Origin: Gracilaria domingensis
Lineage: Eukaryota > Rhodophyta > Florideophyceae > Gracilariales > Gracilariaceae
DNA length: 64,000 nucleotides
Direction of reading: 5' to 3'
Assembly: GCA_022539475.1 (NCBI GenBank)
Contig: VCMS01000384.1
Coordinates: forward strand, 1-64,000
Shown here: positions 1-14,303 of the stretch, piece by piece
How positions within the stretch are numbered: position 1 is the first letter of the stretch
How the letters are laid out: every line of letters starts with the position of its first letter
Made by a program: the position numbers and the translations under genes
Notes under the pieces: generated by a model
Told to the model about the DNA's origin: nothing
What the model saw: the letters and a program-made list of their open reading frames with translations, nothing else
Databases searched by the model: none

Positions 1-3000
1 GGATTGGCTCAACAGCCTTGAACCAGTATGGCGTGAAGACATCTTTGATGCTCACACATCCGAGACCAATTCGTTCATGGAAGTGCTTTCAGAGGGTAAT
101 TCGGCCTTGCCTCTATTTCTCACTGCAAAGCGTATATTTTCGTTTCGGCGGAGGATGAGTGCGTTGTCGATGGAGCAAGTGTTTCTACTAAGCTGCAGTC
201 AAAGGCGCACAGCGCATCCCCTACGTATGAGTGCTAGGTCTTCACCTGAATAGACCATCCGGTGTTACTGCCGGCACACCGACGGTTAGCGCGAAAAGTG
301 TGTTGCGCTGTGGGTTGTTCCATGGGCAGGCGTGATGAGGTTAGGTCTGCCGACCAAACTGTTAGAGATTACGAAGACGTCTTGTAGTTGTACAACATTC
401 GCGCTTTGTTTTCACAGCAGGAACTGAGAGCTTTCTGGATGGCGCCACCGAGGCTTGAGGTGACCGGCGGTAGTTGTCTTTCTCTCATATCATTTGCATC
501 TTGCATCTTGTATGAACACCGCTTCATGGCCTCTCTTGTTGCCGATCTGTTTTCGCAATGCGACTGGTTTGTTTTGTTGGCTCCGACCGATACGCGTGTC
601 TTCGTCTCTCAGATCGCCCTCTAGGTCTTAATTGTCCGGATCTCTGTAAAGCTTTCTCAACCAACTCAACGTTTAACCAGTGCGCTGGTCTTGACTGCTG
701 TATATCTTGCCCAGTACAACCCCCCAATCTCAGGTCCCCAATGAATCAAAGCAAGATGACGGACATTTCTGTCTGAATATCGAAGTCCTTTCTGAGTTGA
801 GCACTTCCCTCCTTCTCATACAAGAGAGAGTTATCCAACCACCTCCCAGTATGAGCCCTTTCGCGCGCCATCGCTCTAGTTCACTCCTGGACCAGAACGT
901 CGGCACGAGGCGACATTTCCTTCGGAAAGCTCCTTCACGACAGGTGAAGGCCACTCTCTGGTGCCCAAGTTAGAGCGCGACATGCATTTACAAACGTCCA
1001 TCACTTCCACGTCCAGCGGATCTTTCTCTGGAAGCGGCCACTAGTTGAGGCGTGTGCTTTCCCGTCTTTCTGAATTACGCACACGAACTGCTCGCCGAAC
1101 GATTGCCTCAGGCGACTTGTGCGGCTTTCAATGGAACTCGACCTGCCCTCTTTCAACGCGAGGCGTGAATGGCCATGCGGAGCCGTCCATGGATAGTAGT
1201 TCCACTGCTTGAAAATATGTGCTTGCACTACGTTCTCGTACCCATGTCTGCCGACAGGAGCGGCGCAGCCAAACTGTTCGACGCTTGAAACGGTATGTAG
1301 CACGAAGGTGATGGCGCCAGCAATGTAGAGTGCAGGAGCGGTGGAATCTGCAACGTGTCTCTCAAACCGCTTGCAGGGATGCAATGCGTTGCGATGATGG
1401 ATGTGATCCAGGTGTTTGCAGGGAGTGGACCGCAGAGTTAGCACCCGAACGGCGTTCCTGTATTGAAGCGCAGTGCTTTACAAACCGCATCGCTCGCTTT
1501 ATTGTGTTCTGTCTGCGGCCATCTGAGGTATCTCCCTTCGCCGGCGTACTCTCAGACGGAAGCAAGAATATCTTCGGAAGTGTAGGCGTATGTGCACAGC
1601 CTGATCTGCAGCCGCACTCTCGGCACGACTTGGCCATATATTTTCCGCTGGCCAGTAGATCTAGGTTTCTCAGTATTTCTAATACTGTTCACCGTGAAGC
1701 GTTCTCCACCACGGCCAATCCCGTGCGTCTCGACCGATGAACATTGATCTCGCCGCAAGACCTCCTCTCCGGGCTACTACCGTTTGTAGCAGGTTCATAG
1801 TAGGGCGGTAAGTACTCGTCTCGAGAATGTCTAGTATGGGTGCTCGAATGGTAACTACCTGCATAGTACAGAGTTTGGGAACCAGCCCCTTGTGTTGTCG
1901 CCTCAGGTTCGTGTCGCTTGGTGATGTTACGCTGTTTGGTGAAAGACCGTTGCTCTGACAATTCCAGTCAGTCAGAGGAATTCAGCTCACGAGCTCGCAG
2001 GGCTCATCGCGAAGCTCAAGGAAGTGAAGTTCAAGCGTAACCCGTTATCAGTACGAAAGGTTCGACGTTATCACTCAATCCGTGCTTCAGGCCCTCTCGC
2101 GGGCTTTTGCAGCATCAGCAGTAGTGCCTTCCTCGCTAACCGATATTGGTGCTCGTCAACTTACAGCTTCGCTAGATCTCATACCGGGCCAGGTGGTGCT
2201 GTTCTGGACTTAGCTTTTCGAAGAAGAAATACTGGCCACGGTGCAGCGTACTTTTTGGAGTCAGGGCGCAGACTTCTCTGTTCCAGTATCCCTCTGACAA
2301 ATCCCGATTATCATGTGTGTGGCGTGCCGTGTAGATGCCGACTTGACGTTCACTTGTCTGACGATTGTCCTGGGGTGCATTCTCTGCCAGACACTTTACA
2401 GGTTATGCCCGACGATCTAACACGTTCGGTCGCTACGAGAGCCCACCTTTGTGCGGATATGAACAGACATTGACTTCTCAATAAACTGTATGACCGGTGG
2501 GACAGCGACCGACAGTGCCTATCATCCCTGATACTTTCATGGAGCAATCGTACGAACTTGGGTCTTTTGCGCCCGTTAGGGCGAAGCCGCATCTAATATT
2601 TACCTCGGCGCTGCTATCTGCTTGACACTCTCTAGGTTCTCTAGTGCACACAGTGCTTCCCGACTATTACCTCATCCCAAGTCCTTGTCCCAGGCAACTC
2701 CACGCATTACAAAACCTTGGATCCACGCCCCTTCTCCCCGCACAGTTCTAGATCGCCTTCGCGCCGTGTGCTGATGTCAATTAGTTGCCCGCCATATACT
2801 TTTATCTGACCTCTGGTATGCTTCCTATCTGCGCTCGCGCGTGTAACCACACAGCAGGAAAGAGTCCTGTTAGCTGATAGTAGCATCATGTTGTGCGCGG
2901 AGTGGCTCGCTGCGTATGATGCCGCTCTTTGGTGTCCTGTCACTACAGCGGACCTGTCGGTGGGGCTTCCGTCTGTAGCTCGAAAGTCGCTCATCCGAAG

Positions 3001-6000
3001 CCATAAGAAAAGGCCGGCAATTGGGGTTTGCAGATCAAGTATCCGACGAGTAGGTGAAATCGCGTTCTTATGAAGCGGGCTCCGAGTCATAAAAGCTGGA
3101 GTACACTAAAGTCTGCTGTATACAATCCGAGCCAAGAAAAGTCTGTCATTTCGAAGTCTCTGCTCGCTGGATGTCACCGTTTTGCTGCGAGGATGGAAGA
3201 ACCACGTTGACAAGCCGGAGGGAAGGAAGCAGTGGCGAAAATGTGCCCATCTTTCATGCACCTTCACATTGCATTAGAGATTAAAGACGATATTGCGTCT
3301 CGTTTGCCTCATGGCACTCTTGGAGCCAATTATGTTTAGCGGTTTGAAGACTGGTACGCTCGGATTAGCGCTCCGGATAATGGTCGTTTCTTATTCAGTT
3401 TCCTTCTGTGTTAGGACCAAGGTGTATGCTCAGTGGTCACGCTGTAGTCTTACACGCTTACACACCGGGCAACTGAACATTTGAGAACTGGCAGCTCACT
3501 GGAGCCTGGCACTCGGAGTACGATGAATTTCAAGATAAGCGTTCTCAGGTTTTGTGGAGAGCAGTTATATTCGCATCGTTCAACACTGACAGTTTCGTCC
3601 AAAAGCATACATTAAAAGCTTATTGGTACTCCAAAAAACCCATGCCCATTTTCTTCGTCGACGAAAAGGTCATTTACGGGCCGAAGGTTGACGCAAGGAT
3701 GCCCGGTTAGGCTCCATTTCTTGTGATCGGGAGACTACCCAGAGCGATTCCATTGCGTAGGTGGATGGTGTGTTTCTGGGATCGGGTGCCTGCTTAGCTG
3801 GAAGCGCGATGGATTAGCAGCGAACGGATTAGTGTCGTTTCAAGAACAAGTAGAAACTTCTGATGAAAATAGGTTTGTGAGTGTCCGCCTTCCTTCCTCT
3901 CTGAGAAATGTGTTGGAGTCTTAATTTCCAGCTTCATTGTTGTATAAGTACTTCGCTTACCGGTGAGAGAGGTCACGGCTTCCCCCGCTTGTATTAGACT
4001 TTTACGCAACGAGCATAACGTTTCAGGACGTTCATAGAATATCTCTCTAGATGAGCGAATAAACGCAACAACGAAATGGTATCATGAGAGTAGATTTCTC
4101 AAAGACCCCATCTAATCGCTACACGTAAAATGTTCTCTGCGTTCGCTGACTGAAACGGATGCAAAAGTGGCAAACAGTAAAGTTCATAGAGTTCAGACTT
4201 CACTTTAATCGCCCGTCGTATTGTTGGGATCTTTAACGCCATCTATCTCTCACAGGCCCCAACCAAATCTGCTTACGAACTGCTCTACTCGTCGGTGTTA
4301 TCGGTCCATGCCACGAGAGTACACCTGGAGCGAGGTCGTACAGTCACGTACTTCTCAGCAAAAATCGACGGCTAATCTCTTGAGACTATATTCCATTTGT
4401 CTATCCGCCGTAGTATCATAAAATCGAACGAAGTTTCAAGCAATCGCCAGAAGAGAGCAGTGATTCGGAAGATTAATGCGGAATTCTCGAAGACTAACTT
4501 CGCACGAAAGAATTCAAAACCGCAATTGCAGGGAATGGCTCCGCCTCACCATAATGCAGAGATCGTTTTGGGCATTAGAAGGCCTTCTTGCCGTACAAAA
4601 ACAGACATCTCATTCCGCCACGCATCGAAATTTTACTCCGTTCCTTGCGACTGTCACATTGTCAAGGTTAGCCACGTTCAAGTTGACTTGAATACTCTAC
4701 TAAAAAAGTCTAGACTTCCGCGATTTCTTGCAACGTTTGCATCACGGCGCAATAGCTACAAGCCTCTCCAAGTGAACATTCGTTTCCGAACCAACGCAAC
4801 TTTTCGAATGGAAACGCAGGAACCACGCGGGTTAAGTTGGCTGCGGTCTCCGGTTGCCCTGACGATGCTGAGAGTACCCTTCTGGGAGGCCTAGTTTTGG
4901 GACATGTGTTAATTTTGGGACAACCTCCCGCCAAAACATTTAACCCAACCGAAGCTCCTATATTCCAGAGTATCTCTCGCCCACACGTTAATCCCCGAGA
5001 CACACCCAGAGACCTTTCCCGCCAATGTAAACGACAGATGGGAAAACCTTAATGTGGAACTCCCAGGTTGTCTGACAGCTTGTCTCAGCTGCAGCGGAAG
5101 TCTTGTGGCCACTGCAACCATGCCTTTGTCAATGCGAAAGCATACCTCAGCATTACAAGAACTTATGAGGAGCCGCATGAGCGATCAAGCGCTGTGCACG
5201 CAGCGAAGCCTTGTCGACTTCTCAACAGCAAGCGAACATTCGCGATGTTGCACGCGTCACTGGGGTCGATTGCAAATCAACAGTACACCGCATCAGAAGG
5301 CAGCGCAAGAGACGATACTAAGCTCAACACTTGCTCAGGTACGTGATATTCCATCCAGGTCCCTCGTTTACATTGACGCAACGAAAGAGTGGATATGATA
5401 AACTCGACTAATAACAGCCGCAGAGCGCGGTCGCGGGTAGACCACTAACGTTCAAGCATGTTCTATTCCGCATTGCCGCGGATGAGATAGAAAAGGTATT
5501 CCAAGAACTGGCGTTCCCAGCGAGTTTTTACGTAAGTACGATAGCTATTCAATTCGCGAATATCTGTCAATAAGCATATATCGATAGAACAGGGAACAAC
5601 GCGAAGATCGCATGTAACCATATGTTTATGTAGCAACGTTGAGGACCTTTTTGCTGTACTGTACGATTAGAAAGCTTACGAACCTAGCCTTCTTACAGCC
5701 ACAAACGGATTGGAAACGTTGTGGCGAAACACGGCTGTCAACAAGACCTATGAAACGCAAAGCGGTTGCAAGGTTCTCAGCCTACAACTCTGATATAACC
5801 GGCGGTCTTTCGCTGGCGGTTTAATCAAGGCGTAATCTGGGATCCAAGCATATATAACGGCTTGTCATTGCTGCCCTTCCGCAAAGTGCCGATACGCTCG
5901 CACCTCCAATTCCTCATATGTAGCCGCTGTAACAAGAAAGCTCTTCGAGACTGGGTGGGCTCCCGATAGCTCAAGGAAAATATTACCTACATCTCTCCGT

Positions 6001-7400
6001 CCTGAGAGATTTCGTTTTGCTGTCACGGAAGCCGAATTAAGTTCCACTGCCGTTTGACCGTCTAAACTCAAGGGTACATGGACATTGCGAACATAGTTCG
6101 AATAGAAGCTAGTTGCTCTCACTTGCGCAGTTTTTGCGTGAAGCGATGTTAAGCGATACACACAGGTCTTACCAGGTACCTTCTCCGGTAGAACATAGCA
6201 TCTCTACCTTGCTTTTATTTGAGATTCGGCCACTCCTCCAGGAGGAGATATAGAGATATGGTTCGGTTACTGACTGCTGCGTTCATCGTTATCTGACTAG
6301 TGCCGGTTGTATTTAATGGCTAACGAACAAATCTACCATTTGTTTGCAGCCATGTTGTACCACTACGATTCATAAATTACGAGAGGTGAGGGTTTTCCAG
6401 CCGTGGCAGCATTGAGGGTTCATAAGGGAGAGTTCTGTAGCAAGTTTCCGTTTGGCACAACGCGGTGACTTTATCTGCATGTGCGGGTGTTTCCCGTGGG
6501 AGACAAATATCGGAGGCAGAATGTTTAAAGCTGACGTTCAATACAAACAGGTACTATAATCGCTTTCAACGCGCTTTCGGACGAGCTTCAGACTTACACG
6601 GACGAGAGAAAGTTGCCTGTCTCAAGAGGAAGAAGCACAAATTCGTAGCCGCTGTGAGAGATTTCTCACCTCATTGAGCCTGCGCTTCGTGCCGCGTCAT
6701 GTCTGAACAAGAGACGTACCACAAGGCTGGAAGGTATCATGTATAATCGCAGGGATCAAGGTTCTCAACGAAGATAAAGAATTTCTACTGCCGGTTTGTA
6801 AAGGAGCTCAGAAACCGCTGAACTAATCTTAATGCAACTCATTCGCGCAACCAGTGGGAGGTGGGCAAAGGGTGCAGTGGAAGGTATGCCACAAGACTGA
6901 CACTCGCGAAACAATTGTTTGACGCTGGCCAGCGACCGAAGTGGGGAGTCACACATGAGTGAGAATTGCCCCTTCGAAAGAGAAGGCGGTAAGCTGCGCT
7001 AACGTGGATCCGAGAGACGGAACGGAGAAGAAAAGCGGAACAAGCGAGCAGCGGGCTAAGGATCGCGAACTTGCAAGCGCCGTGCTTCAGGACGGTGAAG
7101 AGAAAGCGCTTATTGATTCAAATACGGCGTGCAGCGGAGAGCAAAGCGCAAGTTAGAAGCGGCTTCAACGTAAGCGGGTGTCGCGTCAGGTGTAGCTGAA
7201 CGCAGCTCCGTGTTGCATGCGACAATGAAAGTCTGGATGTTGTATTGGTAATCGGTTGTGCATTGATGGTTCTGGAGCAAGATCACAGCCTTTACGTTGC
7301 TGGTATTAGGAAGCGTAAGGGCTCCACATTCGTGTCTTTTAATTTGCGGCTGTAGGCAACGCATTGGCGTGGTTTCAGGTGATGCGATCAATATACTCAG
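1..7400. other. No supportable gene
   Basis: I read both strands and found only short open frames with no recognisable domain, no run of plausible codon usage and no clear repeat. The sequence is of mixed composition and looks like old intergenic or fully decayed transposon DNA. Nothing here can be named. Confidence 0.6.
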
Positions 7401-10400
7401 GGGATGAGTAATAGGAGATGCACTCGAAGTTATGACGTTGGACCAATTTTGGCGTTACTTTTGGAATGGCTTTCCCAGTTACCTGATCGATTGACCATTG
7501 CTGGCCAATACGCTAGGTGGACGCGTGTACAACACCACCGTGTGTGTGCATATTACGTACAATAGGTAGTGCACCCTGAGGTGCCTGACACTTTGCTAGC
7601 ACGTGTGCGGACCCTGCGGGTGTGCACCCACGTGTATAGTTAGTTCTAGACCTACTTAGGGAGCTCGCCTCGTCGTCGCGAGACCTGTAAAGTCAATCGA
7701 GCACTTCACTAAGTTAACTCTTTGTCGAGTAAGCGCTCTCTTTGAGTGGCTCTACACGAGTGAGGCTCTGGGCGCCAACCGCCTACCGTCGGGTTATCAG
7801 CTCTCGCGAGTTAGCCACTTCTGGTTACGATGGTCGCTACTCTCTCCGGTACTTTGAGGACATCTTTCGTTGGATGCTCGAGGACCCTGAAGGTCGTCCG
7901 AGGAGGTATAGGACTAGATTACGGAGTGACGTCCGACTCTGTATAGAGTTTTGCCGTGTTGACGGCAAATCGCTGCAATATACCGTTGGAGGATCTCACC
8001 ACGTCTCCGGGCACAGTGCCGAGGAGCGGCCCTTACCCGTACGCCTGTGGGTGTTTCGGTGTGTTTTCTGTTGCTTTCCCTCTCGGGACTACACCTTGTC
8101 GTTGGTCGTGTTTCATCGTTGCCGATACCACCCCATCCCTGGAGTTATTTCATCGTTTTTCACACTCGACGTCGGCGCTTGCACCTGTAGTAGGTATAGC
8201 CAGTTGCCACTTCGGCCTACAACCGAGTTTTACGGTGGTCAAGAGGGCTCTGTCACTGGTCTGCCATCTCTCACGAGAGCGGACCTCAGACAGTCTGGTG
8301 GGTTTCACTGCCGAGTTGACCCACAAAGTGTTCTCCGACTTGAACCGTTCTAGGTCAGCTGTCGTGGAATTGACTTGCATTGTGACGTATCACCGTTTTC
8401 TAGACACAAGATCAGGCGGATCCCTTTAGAGGTGTTGCGGGTTGCAACTTTGATCGTTGTACGCTGACGTGGTGGTTTACCGAGAGGTTATGAGGGGGGT
8501 TGGGGGGTTGTCTCCTTTATTTTCTTTGGACTCGTGTACGAGTTTAACTGGTCACTCTGGATCAGATTGGCTTACTGGTTTCCATGATGACCGCAACCGC
8601 CTCGAGGTTCTTCGAGCTGGTTTAGCGCGGTCGTCCAGCTCGGTTCCACCCGTTGCACGACGCCCGGTCTATCCCAGATGAGGCGCCACCTCTTGAGGTC
8701 GTACCACGCCCCGGAGAGAACGCGTTCAGTTGCGGAAGCACCCGAGGGAAATTGGTTTTCTGCTCAACGCCGTCGTTGAGGCACATCCATGGTTAATCCT
8801 AACTCTGCTCCGTAGCCGAGTTGGCTAGGTTGGATCCGCTTGGATCACTAATCACGCTGCTCCGTGGAACTCTACATGATGTTACCTCGTTGAGGACCGC
8901 GGGTTGCTTGATGCCCAGCGTGAGGGATGTCTCAGGAAGAGCTTACGTCTTCTGAGAAGGGACGTGATTGCCCATTTACTGGAAATCTGGGTCCCCAGAC
9001 GTCTTCGGACATGGAGTTTACCGGCGCATTTGGCTCGATGGGAAACATGCGCATCCGAATATGTGACGAATGTTACGTTCGCGCTTGGAAACGGCTGGGA
9101 TACATCCGTATGGATGAAGCTTCCGGACGCACAGGTTCCTCAAGGGAATCATTCTGCGATTGAAGACCATCGTCGAAGCAGAACGTCGACACCCAAAACG
9201 ATGTTCAATTGATTCGATTCATCGCGCTCTGACTCGAGCGACATTGACGAAGACAGTTCGTCAATTTCATCGATAGTGATGACAACCGTCATAGTCACGT
9301 GTTCGACACGGTCGAAAGCGACGCAGTCTTACTCAGCAGTGTGAGGATCACGTCGTGAAGGACTGGCGCCACTTGGGACTCAAAGAGTGTTAAGCCGGAC
9401 GGAACCGCCTACACAAGCTGTTGTAGTACCCATTATCGGTTGGAAGATGTTACTTCGAACGGCTCCTCGCGAAGGAAAACTGTTAGGTCGAAGGACTACT
9501 TCGAAGGTTGAATGTTCCCTCGAAACAATGAAGATTTCGGGGACAGGATCCTATCCTCTAATCTTGGATTTCCTTGTCAGGCTCCGTCCAGGAGGCCGAT
9601 ATACTCCGTATGAGTTGAAGCACAGCAATGTGTCACTGCAGCGTACTTCAACAGGGACTGCGACAGATCAGTACACTCGAGTTCGAGAAACCTCGAGCAG
9701 CCTCGGAGGAGGAAGTCACGCTTGTTGGCTCGAAGCTAGTGAACTACGTTCTTCAGGTTCGTACGCGACTTCCAACGCGACTTACAGCGCTACTCTTGCT
9801 GGCTTTGCGCGACACTAGACAGAAGAGTGGAGCATCTGAACGGTTTATGTCAACGCGGTTGAACAAGCGTTTCACCGACGTGTAATTGTATTCGCACAGA
9901 GCGGTCGTGCTACCATGATTTGATTGCATGTTCGATGGGACCACACCATATCGTTCGTGGCGCTGCGCCGACGCAAAGAACAACGCGGAATGATCGTACC
10001 TAGATGTGTGGATTAGATTATCGCCCGAGGCGAAGGGAGAGTATCGAGCCGCAACCGCGGCAGCGCCGTCGAAACGCTACTCGCCGGTAGTTCGGATGCA
10101 CCATCGATGGTCGGTCTTTTCGACCGATGTAAACCGCTTCGGTGTGGCTGATAGCGTCCACTCATTGGAATAACCCCGATTCTTAACGGATCTACGACCT
10201 GCCGTCAACCTCGTTCGAGCACGGAAGAGACCCCGCATTGTATGCCCAAGGATGTCCGGAGTGCCTGCAGCCCGCTGCCTTACCGCTAACAATTCGTCGC
10301 GTCTGAATACCGTCCAGGGTGGAACGACGACAGCACCACAACGTCGAGATGGACAATGTCCTCGCGACAAACCGGCCTCGGTCATATTCTACGTGCTACC

Positions 10401-12383
10401 TTCCAGGCACGTACGACGCAGTGCGTACTTCCGCACGTCGACACGGCCGGAAATAGATCTTGATTCGCGATATGTGAACGGGATCGTCCCTCGACGACTC
10501 CGGGAGGTAAAAGAATCTGTCACGATAAAGGCAATTATTATAAGCATGGAGCTTAACTGGGATTACCTGTCCGGTTTATGCTCAGCCTCCGTTCCGGTGA
10601 CAGAGACCACCTTCAAAACCAGTTCCAGGCGAAGTACCCACGCATGGGGTCAGTTAGCCCCCCGAAAGGAGTTTCACGCACCGATTCGGTTGAGCCCCGA
10701 GAAAAGACTGACTCGGGAGTTATCCCCTACGGAGGGGTCTCTCCGACCGAAGTTCGGATATGCGCCGCCCGATTACGGTCGTCACGCTATCGCTCCAGAC
10801 TAGGCTTTGTTAGATCCTTTCAATTGCTAGATAGCGGTCTCACAATCTGTAGATTGAGTCAGAACAGTCCTTTACGGCTTCGTAGGTCGTCCGGTGGATA
10901 CTGGTCGTAATCTCCGTATTCGGATAAAGACGTTCTTGTGAATGGTCAAGAGAACTACAAAGTTATATGCCGATCTTGGGCTTGTCATAACCAGTCATGG
11001 TTCCGACGCTTGTCTGTGTTGATATGCAGGAGCGCCCGGAACCTTTGAATTCACTTGAGTGTCCAAGCCGCGCTACGGATGAACTTCGTCATGGTCCTGG
11101 TTGTGGACCATCGCGGTATGCGACAATACCCCGTGTAGCGTTACTCTTTGGTAGTAAACTCCATCTACCTTCTCATGTATACGACCTTTATTGAATCTCG
11201 GTGATTCATGGTTTTAAGCAGTGTGAAGGACTATATTCCGATGGTTTGCGTAAGCAAGTTGCCGCATCCTCGTTGATACTCAGGGTTGTGACTATTTCGC
11301 TTGTATCTCTCGTATTCTGTATGTCTGAGGTCTTCAGTCTCGTGGTGACCTCGTAGCTCGAAGGATTGGTTTACTATGTGCATGGGTGGATTACCGAGGA
11401 AATCATCGATTCGTAGGTGAGAATCCGCCTAAAGTGCAAGTCGCCTAACACTCGACACCGCGTTGGTGTCGAGTGTCCCAGTCTCCTCCTGGCTGACACA
11501 GGAAGTTTCTCAAACCGTCTCTCGACTACGGTATTCTATCTAAGCTGGCCATGTGGGTCTTCATGCTTTACGCAAATCGCCGCGCTCTCAAAGTCTCCAA
11601 GTCCGGGGTCACCATAACTACTACAGGCAGTGTCTCGTTACGTTGCAGGTAACCAACATTGCCCGATCCATTGTGCATGTCAGAAGCAACTCGCTTTTGG
11701 GAAGGGTAGTATCTCGGTGGAACCCGACAACCATTTCCAGAGTTTTGGTCACGCCCACACCTTTGGCACATACTCCGACAGTGGCTTATCTAAAAAGCTC
11801 AATATTCTTGGTTTACCATTCTCCCGCACCTGCCTCACTATCGTACTGACTCGAAGCTACCTGTGTGTGGAAGTTCTCGGTTATAAGCCGATGCTAAGGA
11901 GTGGGAGGATCTAGCCGACGCGCTTTCACCGCATCGGGATTACCGGGAACAAATGTCACCAAATCCTGGCACCCACCCGGTCAGGGTAAAGTCGTTGCAC
12001 ACAGAACGGAAGATTACAACGACCTGTCATAGAACTGGAAACAGTTGAATTTTGTCATGCATACCTGAGTCTCTAGAGATTAGACTTGAGAGAAATGACT
12101 TAGAGGTGAGTTCACACCCTATGTGGGATGGGATCCCTCGGGTACAATTGGAATCACGGAACACCGGACTGAAGCTAGATCCTAGTGACCTACTTGCCAG
12201 TACTAGCCCCAATTCTCTGGTCTCTCATATTGACCCATATGCGTGCTAGGGTTCCCGAAAGTCTAAGGGAAGTGTATAGAACGGAAACTTACTCAGTCGT
12301 GGTGTGAGAAGTGTTACGCGCTTGGCGTCTAGAGCGGCTCAATCCGCCTCATGGGCCTCGCCTGTAGAGTTGCTAGGTTTCCA
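7400..12383 (+). other. Probable 5' half of a decayed Ty3/gypsy element; no readable gene
   Basis: This stretch lies just upstream of readable gypsy RT and integrase relics on the same strand, where LTR, gag and protease would be expected. I could not recognise a gag zinc knuckle, a protease DTG or a matching LTR pair in it. The short frames (for example 7742-8353) resemble nothing I know. Assignment to the element is by position only. Confidence 0.3.
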
Positions 12384-12778
12384 AAAACCGGCACGGCATC
12401 ATGGCGATGCTTATTGATTACCGTAGCGTCTAAATTCGTGTCACGTCCAAGACGTATATCCATACCCCAAGGATGGGATGAACACCATTGACTCGCTTCG
12501 GAGTGTACAGTGTTCACCGCTTGGATGCCAATTGGGTGATTCTCTGGCAAGTTTCCGATCGTGAAAAGATACAGCGACAAACTGCTTTGTGTCGACAAGG
12601 TTTGTACGGTTTAAAGCGGAATGCCGTGGATTAACCAACGCCACCGGCTACGTTTCAACGGTGCGCTCTACGTCTATTGTCCTCTATCGGCTCGATTCAC
12701 AGTGTAAGATCCTGCTTAGCGCTGATGCATGACGATATCGATCGTTGTTTCTCAGGTAACCTATGATGGTCACATCTT
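12384..12778 (+). pseudogene. Decayed Ty3/gypsy reverse transcriptase fragment
   Basis: Successive frames spell a worn RT core. A KTGTASWR segment corresponds to the usual KKDGSWRFC. It is followed by YPYPKDGMNTIDSL, then LDAN, DREK, QGLYGLKR and PATFQR, ending near a DD pair (LMHDDI) where the catalytic YLDD belongs. The order and spacing match the RT of the better preserved gypsy element at 36-42 kb, which has SYPIPRMDECIDFL, LDANSGYWK and LYRFIRMPFGL. At least one frameshift (about 12,500) and in-frame stops, including a TAA just before PTPPATFQR, make it non-functional. What I see is motif order; family placement rests on known gypsy RT blocks. Confidence 0.7.
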
Positions 12779-14303
12779 AACACGACGTACGGATAAGGTT
12801 CATTGATGAGTCCTCACGAGATCGCGGTGTCTATTACGTGCTAGAAAGACGTCCAAGATAGTGCGAGTCTCTCTTCCTACAGTATTCTGTCAGAAAAACC
12901 CTAGGCTGACTCATCCGTGACTGGACAGCTCTCAGGTTGACGCAGTTCGCGTGAAGTCGCTGAGGAGCGACTACACCCTACGACACAACACTCGTCACTC
13001 CGCAGTATTGTATCTTTCGAGTCTGCTGTTACTCTGCGTTATCCGCTACTATTTTGTCCCAATCGCAGATATTTGCGTCCTCCTCTATATGGATCCATCC
13101 TTCTGCCAGTAAAAGGGTCACCAGTCTCTTTATCAACTGATACCCTAGGCGACATGTAAGTGAAGGCGGTCTGCCTTTTCGGCATTATCTGCGCAGCTAA
13201 AGTCACCGCCAATTTTGGCTCCTTGCCATAAGCTATAGACTTGCGATTGCGAAGTATACACTGATGGCTTCTCAGTGACACGCAGGTTGCCGTTAGCGCC
13301 CTTGTTTCAGGTCCTATCTTCCATCGCATCGTAGAAGCCAGCTGACCTGTCCTGAGTAAAATATCGCATTTAGACGGGCTGCAACACGACATTCCTCTTT
13401 TACGCTTCACAACAGCGTAGCGATCTTCGTCTACGCTAGCGTGTACGGCTGCGGATTTGAAAGCGCTCACACTTATTATGGCTGTCCCGGCACAACAATG
13501 ATACCTTGCGCTCTCTGATGTTAGGTGTCCGGGTCGTTTTTTGATGCGTAGCTCCTTTTTGTAGTGTTTATTGGGGTCTTTACCAGGTTGTCTACGTATT
13601 AGCTCTATGTCGTGTGTATACATCGTGTGGTTATCCTGTTGCGGTTACTGTTTGGGGGTACGGAAGACGGCGTCGGACACCTAATGGATACTGGTTCGCG
13701 ATCCCTTGAACGTACACGAACGTAACTACTCAGTTTTGGATGAACGAGTGCTTCAGCCGTTGGTATGGCCTCGTTAACAACACTTCCAGAGCCATCAGAT
13801 CTTTATGGAGCAACCATTTATACTGTGGTACATCACGGACCATCTCAATATTCGTCTAGCGATGTGGCTCATGGAAACTCCGAAGAACCATGTATCAGGA
13901 CGCATTGATTCACGTTGGCGCATTGAGGTATGATCGGCACAGTTCATTTCTACAGTGGTACAAACAGGGAGTTGCAATTCTGCCTGGCCAATGCACTCTC
14001 CGCTTGCAGGAACAACGCGAAAGCGGCACCACGGATGACGATCTGGACATACCATGCCTTTATGGTGCCTCGAAGAGCACAATGCACGGTAGGTCGAACT
14101 TTGCGGATGACATCTCTGTGACGAATCTGCTACACTTCTGAGAGTTGGAGTCCCTGTGACTGATCTTTTGTACCCATCACTCGAGAGATGATCGAGAACA
14201 GCAAACGGATTGAGTTCTGGTTCGCGAATTCGACGCTCGTCTCAGATGGAGGAAGATCGTACACCTTTCAGGTTAACGAATCAGGAGGTACCTGGTTGGT
14301 TGC
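12779..14303 (+). other. Interior of the old gypsy relic (RNase H / connection region), unreadable
   Basis: In an intact gypsy element the stretch between RT and integrase encodes the connection and RNase H domains. I see no legible RNase H motif here in any frame. The longest open frame (minus strand, 13039-13623) is antisense and has no recognisable motif. Confidence 0.35.

Noticed and set aside
4397-4894. 165-codon plus-strand frame and other short frames in 1-7.4 kb
   Set aside because: No recognisable motif, overlapping alternatives in other frames, length within chance.
13039-13623. 194-codon minus-strand frame
   Set aside because: Antisense to the old gypsy relic; no domain, no repeat, no neighbour support.
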